A stretch of DNA of 64,000 nt from Pachypanchax playfairii (taxonomy: Eukaryota > Chordata > Actinopteri > Cyprinodontiformes > Aplocheilidae). The position numbers were made by a program, and so were the translations under genes. Every line of letters begins with the position of its first letter. Within the stretch, counting starts at the first letter, position 1. The DNA lies in the NCBI GenBank assembly GCA_006937955.1, contig SSNP01000145.1, positions 732,319-796,318 of the forward strand, given 5' to 3'. This document shows, one piece after another, positions 1-12,132 of the stretch. The notes beneath the pieces are model-generated. The model did no database searches. It saw only the letters and a list, made by a program, of their open reading frames with translations, and was not told where the DNA came from.

Positions 1-114
1 TTGGACAGACTCCGTCATTTGCTGCTGTTTCTATGGCAACCTGTGTTTAGTTTTGTTTCCTGAGAGGAAGCGACACTCTGAGACGAGCATGACTTGAGAG
101 CAGCTGGTTCTTAC

Positions 115-3100
115 CTGCGCATCAAAGGTGCGACCAGAGTGACAGAGATTATCAGGACTACAGAGGATGAAACCAGGAAGGATCTCTTCTTCTTCTATTC
201 CCTTCAACCTGAGCTTCAGGTTCTCTCCTGGTGCTGCGTCGTCCGTCTCCACATCATCACTGAGCAGACTCAATACTTCTACTGTGTGCTGCAACACACA
301 TTAAATGTGAGTTTAGTAAATGGAGACTCTGTACAGAAACAGGATATGCGTCTTGCTGTGGAACTGAAACTGAACGTTTGCAGTGGCACGTGCAGCAGCG
401 TTGATCATGTGACCTGCAGATTTCAACTTATTTCATGAGGTCTTTGTGTTTGCCCTCTGAGAGGCGGAGCAAAGACAAACAGAGGGACGCTCACCCTGTT
501 TGGCATCATGACCAGCTGCTGGGCTTTACTGATGGACCCAGACTCCAGCTTCCCGAGGATGACCGTCCCCATGTCCTGCAAACACACAGAGAAAAGACAT
601 CAGAGACGTGACGCGATAACACAGTCACTGATCAGCTGATAAAACAACAACAGGCACGTAATATGCTGAAAGTTTAGTGTTGTTCTCAGGAATATAAATA
701 TCTTGTTTTAAATGGCTAAAAATAATCTGAGTAGCTGTCAGTCGTCGTCTTCTTCTTCTTCTCTGCCGCTTTCTTCACTTCTGAAGGTGAGGGAACATTT
801 TGGATCGTTTTGGGCTCCCAGTTTGGTGGGAACCTTTTAGAGGTTCCCTTATTGCTCCTACGCGACTGGTCCATAAAAACAGGAGGGAACTTGACTTGCA
901 TCACAGAGTCCAGACTTCAACCAGAAACAAGATTTTTTTGGATGAATTCTTGTGGCGCCTGCAAACCAGTGGGACTCCACATGCCACATTCAACCCTCCA
1001 GCGTTCATGTGTTCAGCAAAACAAACCAACTTCAAACTACACATTTCCAATTTCAGCTTCAATATGAATTCAAACATGATTTCATCTGATGAATCCAACT
1101 GATGTCTCCCAGTTAACCAGTCTGAGCCACTTACAGCTGCTACATCAGATTTAACGAAAAAGAATCTTTAAGCAACACAAAGACAAGAATGAAATAAAAA
1201 TTGAAAGAGCTGCAGACGAGTAGAATCTATCTGCGCCGCAGAGATCGTGAGTGCCAAGAAGCTGAATTACCTCAAAGTAGAATTATGGCGTGCGGAGGCC
1301 TGCAGCGCCAGAGTGTCTGTTTGTGTTTTTTGGAAAATCTCCCAGGAAGGAAGATGACAAAGTAAAGACAGTTCGAGCCAAGTGAGCAAAACCAGGGAGA
1401 AACTTCACACCCACTCCTCCGTGTGCACCAAGTTACCACAGATTTATGTTCTTCTCCCACAACAGAAGAAGAAACAAAGACCTTCTGCTGCTCACCTTGT
1501 ATTTATCCACGATAGGAAGTCTGACAGGTCCGTCACTGGATCTGTTGAAGTTTGGCAAACTATCCAGGTGAGAAATAAATGGCAAACCCCTGAAAAAGAA
1601 AACAAATAATCACTGAACACTAAATGTTTGTTTTATAAATCCTAAAACACAACTTCTGGTTTTGTTCTGGATTATTAGGGGCTCAAATGCAACTAAATGA
1701 CTCTTTTAGACATAAAAAGTACTTTTTTACTGTTGTTTTTTCACTTTCATTGTAGTAAAACATAGTTCAGATGTTGCATGAATCATTGAAACATGAAATA
1801 TTTACATTAAAGTCACTGATCTGCTTGAAAAACCTCTTGTAGATTTTCATAAAAGTTCCTCTTTTGTACTGCAGATTACTAAAAAACAGAAAGAGGTAGA
1901 ATTTTTTGTTTTTTTGCTTTTGAAAGAAGAAAGACTCAATTTTTGTGCTGATGGTTTCAGAATTCACATAGTCATAGGAGAAAATATTCTGTGGGTCTTC
2001 AAAAATCCGTGAAAATGCTAAATATCTCCGGCACTGAATGAGTTAAATAACAAAACTTTAAACTTTTGATAAAAAAAGAATTCAGACGTGAATCGATTCC
2101 TAATTTATAATGAGTCATCACTTCAAACGAATCATTTAAACATCTAGTCAGATAAAGACCTGTGTGATATTAGTGTAACTCATCATGACTTACGTGTACC
2201 AGGGGCATTCAGGTACGGGGTCTTTGAGGTTGGCACCTGTGAGTCCAGAGCAAGGCATGAAATGGATGTCTTTCTTCGGATTGAAGCCCACCTTCTTCAG
2301 AAATGGCACCAGCTTCTCTTTGCACTCTTCATACCTGCAGTTAAAATAACATCTTTAATGTTTTTTTTTTCTGAATAAACATTTAAAGGGACATAAGGCA
2401 AGATTTGTGAAAAACTACACATGCATTTCCAGTTTATTCAATGCTAATGGGTCATGAAGCATTAAAAACCCAAAATAACGAGGCCATCCGCATATATGTC
2501 TGTTGCCTTGGAAACGCTGTGTGCTACATATTGCGCTGCAGTTCGACGTCCAAATTTCCCGCGCAGTTGTAGGGATGTGACGTAAATTGACGCTGCATGC
2601 GCGTTGCCAACAGCTCTTGAACAGGAAGTACATGGCCGCCGTGGACTTGGATTCAAACACTGAAGGTATACTTATGGATGTTTCTGCAGCCAGCAAACGA
2701 CCTGCATCCACTCTCACCCCCCAAAAAAGTGGCACCACGAAGAAAAAAAAGACTTTATCAGCGGCATCTCGTGAGTCTAAAAAAAAATATGACCGAAGCC
2801 AGGCAGGCACCCGCATAAATATTGGATATGCGTTCAGTTCATGGAGGGAACTTCAGCTGCATTTGGGAGTGAAAACGGATGCTGACATGGCTCATTTCCT
2901 TGTGACCAGGTGAGAAAACATTATAGGTCGTGTTTAGAGCCTGATACAGTATGAAAATGATGAGATCAAATCAAATAACAGAGTGGAGAGACCTGACGGG
3001 AAGTATGTTAGCCTCCCCGGTGCAGTGCTGTGAAGACGAACAGTCTGTAAAGTGTCTGTGCGCGCTCCCGTGCCGGCTTGGCTGGTGGCTGCAGTTAGCC

Positions 3101-5538
3101 ACAGCACCTGTCGCGGCAGCACTGAGTCAGATTTTGTAAAGCTGCCTTAAATTCCTTTAAGCTTGATTTAAACCATTTTTTATTTCACCTTTCTAGGCTC
3201 CAGTTCACAGTGGGGTCGTCCATCTTGTTGATCAGGACGATGAGATGTTTAACTCCAGCAGTTTTAGCCAACATGGCGTGTTCCCGCGTCTGTCCACCCT
3301 TCTCGAATCCGGTTTCAAACTCCCCCTTTCTCGCCGAAATGACCTGATTCACAACACAAACACTTTACTGTCAATTAGGAAAATTAGAAAACATCAGAAG
3401 AACTTCCTTCTTTGTTTTGAGGGTTAGTGAAAGTTTATCATGTGAATACTGATCTGCCTCACCAGGACTGCGAGGTCCGCTTGTGACGCCCCGCCGATCA
3501 TGTTGGGAACGAAGCTCTTGTGACCGGGAGCGTCCAGGATGGTAAAATGTTTCTTCTCAGTCTCAAAGTACGCTCTTCCAACCTCAACCGTCTTCCCCTT
3601 GTCTCTCTCCTCCTGATTTGTGTCCAGAGCCCACGATAAATACCTGCAGATATCAGGTTCACCCAGAGATTTTCTTTCTTTAGACAAATAAACCTGCAGA
3701 TCTGGTAAAAGCCTCATAGCAAACAAGTCTGCTGAAGGGTTTTCTCACCAAGTCTCTCTGTTCTTCTCCTTTGCTTCTCGTTCATATTTTTCCAGCGTTC
3801 GCTTGTCCACCATTCCAGTTAGATACCTGACAAACACAAAAACTTTACCGAAGCTCCAGATGAAACTCACTTTCTGATGATGTAATGCAGCTAACAGACA
3901 CAGCGTCACCAATTTGTCTTTGATGTAAGCGATTACTCACATGATCTGCCCTCCGATAGTCGATTTACCAGCATCTGATGGTAAAAATGCCAAAACAGTG
4001 TCAGATGGTTACAGTTTGGGAGATTTTCCTGAAAAATAACTAGTATGAACAACACACACCTACGTGACCAATAAAGACCACGTTCACGTGTTCCTTCTTG
4101 GGTGCATCAGGAGGCGGAGGAGCCACTTTAGGTACAAGTATCTCCTCCTCTTCCTCCTCCATCATCTCTTCATCCTCTTTCCCCATGGCACCTGCCTCCT
4201 TGCAGACTCCTTCTCCCATCTCCCTCTGGTCCTCCAGCCCTCCTCCACCTCCCTCGCCTCCCCCGGGCTCCTCTTTCTGCTCCCACGTCTCCTCCTCTGT
4301 GGTCATGTCCGCCTCGATGTTCCCGTTCTCCACTGGAGCTGAAACCACACGGGATTCGTTACACTCCTGAGTCTTGCTGCATCTCAAAAATAAACCTCAG
4401 ATAATCTAGAAAGATCTTCGACTTCCATGTACTTCTTAAAAACACAGTCAGTGAAATTTAGCAAGTTTGTGATGGAAGAAGCATCTGCTCATAAAAAATG
4501 GACAAACAGGCCTCCTATTTTCTGAAACCATGAAATTACGCAGTCCAGCAGTCACAAACAACGACCCTTCATTCTCAAACTTTGTAAACTGGAACTCAGA
4601 AAGCTGTAACTACACCTCATCTTTAAATAAGTTCTGAGAAGTCTCTAAACTGAAACAGCATGTCAGTGGTTTCTGCAACCTCTTCATTAAAAAACCAAAT
4701 CACTTTAATGTAACTTGAGCTGAGACACACAGAATTCAGAGTCAGGACATTAAACCTCCAACATGCAGTACCAGTCACAGGAAGTGTCAATGGCACGTCT
4801 ATTTTGGGCAGGGCCAAGTTAAAGTGAGGTTGCATCATTTTCTAGATAGACCCAATGCACATGGTTTAACCAGAGCCAAAAATCCCAAACATGGAGTGAT
4901 TTTACTAAACTGAACTGGATCTAGAATCTGTCTGGAGGTAAATGAACTCTTCTCTACGTCTGCGCTCTGATAAAAAGCTGCCTAAAGGGCAGATTTGCAA
5001 CGTAATAAAGCAAAGCATGCAGTGTCAGGAGTGCATACCGACTGTGTCTGCCACCTCCATGTTAGCAGCTGGGTCAGCGGTGCCTTACAGGGCAGAAAAC
5101 AAAGCATGTCAAACTTTTCAGAAATATTTGGAAGAATTAAAAGAGCGACCACGTGCTGTAGTTGTTAGAAATGACCTGTGTCATTAACCAATTGTTACGC
5201 TATTAGAACACAAGACTGACAGGCAACTTGTTGAACAGAAACGTGATCAGTGAGGCCGGATCGAGCGAGTTACACACAGCAAGCTAACTTAGCCGGATTA
5301 GCAAGCAAGCTAGCAACTTAAGCTAAGTTGAGAATAATTTACCATCTGAGGGCGGAATTTCTGCTGTGCTGGCTTGAAGGAAACTTGGAACGAACACCGG
5401 GGCGTTAATGTTGGGGACAAACGGCTTGGCGTTTACATTGAGGGCAGCGAAGGCGGTTGGGAGCTCCGCCGCGTGAGCCGTGGCCTCCGCATCTTCCTCC
5501 TGCTCCCACGAATCCGGGGCTGAGTCAGTCGGGTCCAT
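115..5538 (-). CDS. gspt1: Eukaryotic peptide chain release factor GTPase subunit eRF3 (gspt1-like), 3' part cut by window edge
   Basis: Coding exons (minus strand, 5' to 3'): 5343-5538, 4060-4338, 3941-3974, 3749-3826, 3463-3643, 3189-3343, 2194-2334, 1496-1589, 495-575, 115-288. They join in frame to about 471 residues, and the C-terminal domain continues off the left edge. eRF3 is the translational GTPase that delivers eRF1 to stop codons. Visible features: an N-terminal PABP-binding PAM2-type stretch ([14 protein letters not shown]), an acidic Glu/Gly-rich linker, then the G domain with G1 GHVDAGKST, DAPGHK and NKMD, and the start of the beta-barrel domains ([11 protein letters not shown]). 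The start ATG at 5538 heads the PAM2 exon. The 34-nt exon 3941-3974 encodes the P-loop lysine. Zebrafish has two gspt1 paralogues and I cannot tell which this is. Family identity is certain. Confidence 0.95.
2387..3156 (+). mobile_element. TTAA-flanked DNA element in gspt1 intron, with a plus-strand ORF
   Basis: A 770-bp segment is bounded on both sides by TTAA (2383-2386 and 3157-3160). Its ends are an imperfect inverted repeat: left AGGGACATAAGGCAAGATTT, right (complement) AGGAATTTAAGGCAGCTTT. It sits inside the intron between gspt1 exons 3189-3343 and 2194-2334, in the opposite orientation. It carries an ORF from an ATG in good context at 2632 to a GT splice donor after 2909. That ORF encodes a basic protein start with a segment of the type 'KKKYDR...[15 protein letters not shown]', which I recall from transposon-related teleost proteins. 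TTAA target duplication is typical of Kolobok and piggyBac elements. Class is an inference. Confidence 0.55.
2632..2909 (+). pseudogene. Candidate first exon of a transposon-derived protein, nested in gspt1
   Basis: The ORF starts ATGGCCGCC at 2632, runs about 92 codons and ends exactly at a consensus donor (ACCAG|GTGAGA). The protein is Lys/Ser-rich at the start and then has an amphipathic segment ([19 protein letters not shown]). No matching downstream acceptor exon was found before the element ends at 3156, so it is probably a truncated remnant. A small CpG-containing stretch lies just upstream (2530-2620). I do not recognise a function. Confidence 0.4.
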
Positions 5539-5979
5539 GACTGTTTCTTCTAGAGTATAAAAGCTTTACACCACAACCCGGATTGTTTTCGTGGTTCCGT
5601 TAGGACTCAAGTTGCTGGTGTGTTTCAGACTCTTAGCAGCACGTTTGGTGAAGTTCCCATAGCTTCTTACAGCCTGGCTGTGATGAGCATATGGACGACG
5701 AGGAGCGGCGCGCAGCGGTTCCACGTCCCGCCACAAGGGGGCAGCAGCGGACAACTGCTCGCTGTCAACGACTGTTTATTCTGCTGTTACACAAATCCAC
5801 CACTATCATCAAATAAATTCATTCTTTTGTCCATTTTTATTGCTTTTATTCATTCTAATACATTTGGAACACAAAAATAACAGTTGTGTGAATATCTCTG
5901 AAGTGTTTCATAAAGTTACAAATAAATATAGAAAATTTAATTGTAATAAATATGAGAACAAAGTTAATAACAACTGTCT
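5539..5979 (-). promoter_or_regulatory. Short interval holding the gspt1 promoter and the dmc1 3' UTR
   Basis: Only about 440 bp separate the dmc1 stop codon from the gspt1 start codon; both genes read on the minus strand. The half near gspt1 (5460-5750) is CpG-rich and should contain its promoter. The half near dmc1 has minus-strand AATAAA-type signals (plus-strand TTTATT/TTTTATT at about 5774 and 5837), the likely dmc1 polyadenylation sites. Confidence 0.5.
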
Positions 5980-8900
5980 TCACTCTTTGGCATCAGTAAC
6001 TCCTCCACCGGAGATCGCAAAGGTAGCCTCATTCTCAGGCATGTCAGGACTAGGGGAAAAAAGCATTAAAGTCACCAAAAACTCACAAATTGTATGAACA
6101 GATAAGAGTCAGTTTAACATCTTGTTTATTTTATTACTCAGCATATTGATGGAAATTTTAACAAATTTGCTTAAACTTGTCTGAAATTACAAAAAAAAAA
6201 AAAAAAATCAAATGACTAAACAGCTTGTTATACCTGTCGAAAATCTTAGCAATCCTCATCTCGCCACGCCCCTTCCTCAAGCTGATCCGGGTGGTGGAGG
6301 CGTGGGCCAGGATGTGCCCTCCAATAGGCTTCTTGGGATCAGCTTGAAATCTAAAATAAAAATAAATAAAAAAAGAATTACAAATATTGGTCTGAGTTAT
6401 TCAGACGGCAGGTGTTTGGAATCTCTTACGTCATTCCTGCTCCAGGATCAGCTGTCATCTGGTTGGTGACAAACACGGCCACATTGTACTCTTAAGAAAC
6501 ACAGAAGTTAGAGAGTGAAATTACATTATCAGCATGACCGAGTCGTTCTGCATTTACTGAATAAATAATCAGATAATCTCACATCCAGGGATTTTACACA
6601 AACTCTTAGTAAAACTGATAAACTTTTGGAGTCAGTAATCTTCTGACATGTATGCAGACTGAAGATCAGGGACATTTTTTTCACCTGCACCAGTTAGTTG
6701 CATGCTAACCTGCAACCTAACAAATTAGACTACTACGCTGTTATTTATGAACCCCAGACCTGAATCAAACCGCTCATCCACCACAGTTCTGTCTCTTACA
6801 CCTGAGAATAACCTGTTTAAACCTCAGCTTGCCATTTTCATCCCGCCCAATAAACAATTTTCACCTGCTGTCTTTTCTGGTGCCTTTTGAGTTCAACTTA
6901 TCACAGAGACGTGTCAATTTCCTCCTAAAACAGTTCAATTTTTCTCATACTCAGTTTTCTCTGAACGCATCACACCTTCAGAAATCTTCTGCAGCCTCGA
7001 AAGCATCTGGGCCAGTTTCTGCTGCCGCTCAGCCAACTCGCCTCGACCAGAGAAATCGACTCTGAACAGAGCCATGATGGAGTCGATGATCTCATGATAA
7101 ATAAGAAGAGAGTCAGTTACACTGATTAAATTTAAAAAAGCAACATATTTGATGTTTTTCAGAGATGGTGCTGCTCACCAACAGTTTGAACACTCCTCCT
7201 TCTTCATGGAACTTTGCTGCTACAAAGTCCAACAGCTCCATCTGGTGTTCACCTGTAGAAAAAGCACACACCTGATAACTGAATTGTCTTGACGCACCAC
7301 AAATATTAACTGGTTTTATGTCTGTTCTCACTGGTGTAGGCGCGAGCGTAAAGCACGTTATCCAGCACAGCATCGTGATCCACATTAAATCTGTCAGCAA
7401 TGTCTCTCAGTCTGTCTGGGCGACTGGAATCAGACAAGTTCAGGATAACAAGGAGGAAAAAGCTATTTAACACCTGAAACCACTTTGTATTTACTTTAAA
7501 TTTAATCTTTAAATTTATGGATTTAGAATTTCAGCCAATCTGCAGATGGTGTAAGGATACAAGGTGTTCTCCGTGTCAATGAAGATGATTTTTCCACCAG
7601 AGTATCCATCCTCACCTGGCAGCTGTGCAGTGACTGAACAAATCAGGACAAAATCTAATTTATCTTTACTTTATTCTCAAATGTAAAAGTCTTAAAAAGG
7701 ATCTTACTGACCACAAAGTGTGTGAGACAGCTGGGTTTTCCCTGTACGGAACTCTAAGAGAAAAATGATGAAGGGATTATATAGTATTTGTGTGACATTA
7801 TACACAAGAAGACAATACACATGGATGACTCCTCACCTCCAAAGGCCTCTGTAATAGCCATGCTTTCTATTCCTCCTCCCAGCAGTTTGCTGTGCAGTTA
7901 CAGAGAAAATAAATAGTCAAGTTTAAGTATCTAAACCAGACAGACTGCTTAACATCAGCTTTATGAGTAAAGCTTTACTCAAACTCCTGGCTTCCAGTAG
8001 TGATGTGGAACACCTGCTTCCTCTTCGCACTGTACTCGAAGGCTGTCTGGAAACCAACATTCTACAATGTGAAATTAAACATCTAAATTATGAACAGCAA
8101 ATCTTTAGAACATATTTCAACTCTGCAGGCAGCTGAAAAACTCAAACCATGTCTAACCAGAATTTTCCCTGCAGCTTCCTTTATCTTTTCCACTTTTGCT
8201 TCCGACAGGCCCTTGATGTTGCACAGAGCTTTGCGTGTAGTCATCTGGATTCCCTTCACAGTGCAAATACCCACTGATTTCAGCTTTTTGATGTCTGCCA
8301 CGTTCTGACGTCATGGGTCAAGAGTGACAAAGAGCCGGTCACACATAGGATGCACATGACTTCTGATGTGATAATCTGGGTTTTTGATCTGCTATTTACT
8401 CACAATCCCATGCTTCTGTAGGAGGTCGATGTCTTGGAAAAAAGACTCCTGTTTAATTCGGAGAAAATCAGATGTACGTGAGATTAATGCTGAGGATTAC
8501 ATTTTACTAATCAGGGAAGAATCTAACCCCCAAGACAATCACGTATTAAGAAATGCATCTGTCCTGACTGTTAGTTTTCTATGTTCATTGTTAAAAAATT
8601 TGAACCTAAGATTAAGTTTAAATCTATTTAAAGGGTCTCTGACTCACTCAGTTCTTAATAAAAAATTTGAAACATTATAACTTTGTTTAATGAAACATGG
8701 TGCAGATTTGTGTGTTTGACACTTATAAGACAAATATGAATGTTTTTATGAGCTTCAGTCTCAGTTTGAAACAGGAAATGATGAAACAAGAAGCAGCTCT
8801 TTGTTTTACATCTCACATGGACATTGAAAAACATCTGATAAAATGGTGAAACGCTGTATATCAGCTGGTTGTAGCAACACTGCTTCATTAATGTATTTCC

Positions 8901-9864
8901 CTAAATCAGACCCAGAGAATGATGACATCACTCAGACAGAAATAAAAGACTTTGATGAGGACCAAACGTAGATGTTCTGACTCAGTGGGTTGGAGTTTGA
9001 TCCATGGAAAGATTCATCTGTGCAGCTCGAGTCATTTTCACTCAGCAGAGACACGAGTTAAACATCAAATATAATTTCTCAACAACAAGACCTGCAATCG
9101 AATAGCAGCGACATGCAGAAAGAACCACGTGGAAATCCTCTTTTATAAATGTCTCACTCTCAAAACGCAGTTAATCAGAGAGAAAAACATGTTGTTCATG
9201 TCAGGATCAAACATCAGAAACTCCATGACAGATTTCTGGTGGATTTTAGTCTCTTTTTGTTCTCTTTCTCTCATTATGCTCTGATTTGACTGTTTATCTG
9301 TAACATTCATTTACATCCGCAATGACACTGAGACTGACTGTGTTTGATCAGCAAAACTTGAAGCCTGTGGAACCGATTTCAGCTCAAATATATTCAGATG
9401 TGGGCATCAAAACTGGTTCTCTTTTCATCGCCTCCTAAATTGTTTTCTCATTGAGAAAGAGACAAACACTCAAAAACCCCAGATTCTTGATCTGATTCAT
9501 CACATTCTACCAAAGTAAATCACTTTGTTCTCTCCAGTTCTCGCTTTTCATCACATCCGTAAAAGGCAATTTCCTCAAAATTCTGCTGTGAGACTCCATA
9601 AATATGAATTTAATTACTAAGACTTTATTACTGGAAATCTGTGAATCCTGGTTTATGTGGAAAATTAGCTACTGGGTACGAATTTAATACTGATTGATAT
9701 GATGTAGTAAAAATCGCATATCAGAGACACTTTAAATCAACAGCTAAATTTCTTATTTTTTCTTTTAAAACAGTTAAAGCGATAAAATGACCACATATTA
9801 CCTCATCGTCCTGGAAACTTGTATCATCCTCAACAACTTGGTCCTCACAAACTTTCATTTTCAT
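5980..9864 (-). CDS. dmc1: Meiotic recombinase DMC1 (RecA/RAD51 family), complete
   Basis: Thirteen coding exons (5' to 3'): 9802-9864, 8404-8448, 8158-8304, 7979-8061, 7837-7889, 7712-7753, 7561-7633, 7332-7423, 7179-7252, 6976-7090, 6430-6490, 6234-6350, 5980-6049. Total 1035 nt, 344 residues (human DMC1 has 340). DMC1 forms filaments on single-stranded DNA and catalyses strand exchange between homologues in meiosis. Visible features: an N-terminal helix-hairpin-helix region ([14 protein letters not shown]), Walker A GEFRTGKT at residues 130-137, a Walker B strand (KLLIIDS), and the DNA-binding loop regions ([22 protein letters not shown]). It ends GGGVTDAKE. Two in-frame ATGs lie at 9864 and 9858; the first is used here. 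All junctions keep frame. Intron 1 (1.35 kb) contains a decayed transposon. Confidence 0.97.
8632..9731 (+). mobile_element. TTAA-flanked, Kolobok-like element with decayed THAP domain in dmc1 intron 1
   Basis: A 1.1-kb segment is flanked by TTAA (8628-8631 and 9732-9735). Its termini match as inverted repeats: left AGGGTCTCTGA, right (complement) AGTGTCTCTGA, 10 of 11. Inside, from ATG 8843, the plus strand encodes [13 protein letters not shown] followed by a YFPK segment, which is the Cys-x4-Cys start of a THAP zinc finger. A later stretch near 9000-9050 reads LCSSSHF in another frame, matching the Cys-x-x-His end of the domain, so the domain is broken by stops and frameshift. Kolobok transposases carry THAP domains and duplicate TTAA. 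The assignment combines both cues. Confidence 0.6.
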
Positions 9865-12132
9865 CACAGAATCGGGTTTTTAAATATTTCAATGCTGTTC
9901 AGTTCAACTGCCAACAAAGTTAGCTAAAATTAGAAAACAAATCAGCTAAATCAAAAACACAGACAAAATTTTAAAACAACACTTAACAATACCTTTTTCA
10001 CTTGATAATTTTAAACACAAAGTGATAAAAATCGTATGCTAGCATCAAATATATATATACGGTATATATATTTTAAGTAAATCAAGAAGCTTTGTATTTG
10101 GCGCATCAGTGGCGGGAATTTCTGATTTTAGATATGTTTGAGTGCAACCCGAAATTTCGGTTTCACAGCATAAACGCAAACGCCACATACAACATTTCAA
10201 TCTAAATTTTATAAGCAAGTTGCTGATCATGTACCAATATAATAAAATTAAATTAACTATAATTAACCATAAAGCTATTTTATAGGATTTGAATACAAAA
10301 TCACAGGTAGTTTTGGCTTCAGGGAAAATTTTCACATATCTCACACTGGAAATGCGTAAGCGAATGCAGCATGAGAGCCCGAGTTCAAGTACACCAGATC
10401 AGACTGTATATACATACTTTATATGTTCCAAGTTGTACTCGTACATCATTTAATCACAGGAATTCACTGCATTTTAACTATTGCTTTATGTAAAATAATT
10501 TACATGACAAAAAACAGTTATTTTCATCCTTAAATGTCTTCTCAGGTTGCTATAGGTGATTTTAACACATCTTAATTAGGGCTCTGATGTTCTTGTTACT
10601 TTAATTGTGTTGTACTATTGTATTATACTACATGTTCAACTGCAGGTTCACTCCTCATAAAAAGTTTGGGTTTGTGGAAAATTTATGGAAAACATAAAAA
10701 CACAAATCTAAATAACATCACTAATCCAGTTATTGTCCTTCTACATGAACAATAACGCTCTCCTTGAAGTCTCCAACATCTTTGGCATCAATCATCGTCT
10801 TTCATCAGAGAACATGACTGAGAGCCTCTGGTCCCTCGTCCAGTGTAAATGTTCCCTGGATCCATGCAATACGAGGACGCCTGTACCTGATGGTGTGTTC
10901 AGGTACCCTTCCAGGTCATCTAACATGCAGACCACACTGATGGTCTGACATGACAATTGGTGCCTCTCATTTCCTTTTTCCTGGATTTAATTGGCGTGGG
11001 ACGTGGACAAATGATGTCCACTTCTATGTCTTTCTGTGACTCTTCCAGTCTCTGTGCTGAAGACACCCTGTGACACTGAGCTCAGTATCCACTTTCAACT
11101 CAAAACTTCCTGTTTGTAGCCTCTTGATGCCGTGGTGTTGATCAGCTGGTAGGTTGGTCACATGATGTGAACAACATGACGAGGCTGTTTAAACAACAAC
11201 GCTGATTCAAACAGGAAGTTTATTGGTCGATTCATGGATTAATTGTGAATTCTGCCAATAATCTTCTCATTAGAAAACAAGTTATGTAAAACGTACTGAA
11301 ACACTGAACAGTTAGACATCAGGATTCAAAAGTCTAGAAAAGGTCACCTAGAAAGGTTAAACTGGATTTTAGGTTATGTATATGTATGTATAGTGTTTAT
11401 CTGATCATGCTTGAGGTAAATGAAACTTTGTTACATGTTTTTATTTCTCTAATTATTTTAGACAAGAAGCAGTGACGTGGGTCTGAGTGACAGAACGCAA
11501 ACTGATACAGAAAACTGAAAACACAGTGATGACAAGTTTAAAACCAGAGGTCCAATAACTTGACATTCACAAATTAAAAAAATAGTGAGTTGTAACAAAT
11601 AACACAGAAGAGTGCAGTTTATTGGTATTTTTTAAGAAGTTACGGTCAACAAGCTTCACTCACAGTCCTTAAGATCTCTCATTTCTATTCAACAACTTTT
11701 TTCCTCCTATTAGTGCAACCAGCAAGTCGATGATCAGATCTTCCAAAAATCAGGACACAATCATAAGAATCCAGACACTAAGACATCCTTACGTATCCCC
11801 CTGCACCTGATATCCCACAAACAAACACAATATTTATACTAAAATATTTATAAAAAAAAATGTAAAAGCAGTGCTCCATTAAATCAAGTCTCTGTGTGAT
11901 GTTGGGAGTAAGGGACAGTGAATTTTCAGACATCTGATTTAAATTAACACACAGGAGAGAGTTGTTGGTACACAGCTTTTCTCTTTGTTTTAGAAAAAAC
12001 TAACATAAAATAAAACAAAAATCTGCATTTATTTGCTCATCTCTGCGGTCTCTCTGCCTCTCCTCGCGAGTGGCCCAGTTGCATCGCTGGCAGCAGATCT
12101 AAGGCTCGGATGGGATGATCCACTCGTGCTCT
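9865..12132. other. Intergenic, dmc1 upstream region to tomm22 3' UTR
   Basis: AT-rich DNA with no exon I can support. It contains a TA microsatellite near 10048-10071. A somewhat GC-richer block (about 10740-11200) could be an old repeat, but I do not recognise it. Short ORFs here lack splice or protein support. The right end holds the tomm22 3' UTR; a minus-strand AATAAA lies at 12028-12033. Confidence 0.5.

Noticed and set aside
4064..4370. Two plus-strand ORFs of about 90 codons
   Set aside because: They are complements of the gspt1 acidic Glu/Gly-rich exon; Ser/Pro/Leu-rich shadow frames.
10733..10948. 71-codon plus-strand ORF in the dmc1-tomm22 interval
   Set aside because: No recognisable domain, splice context or repeat family; likely chance.
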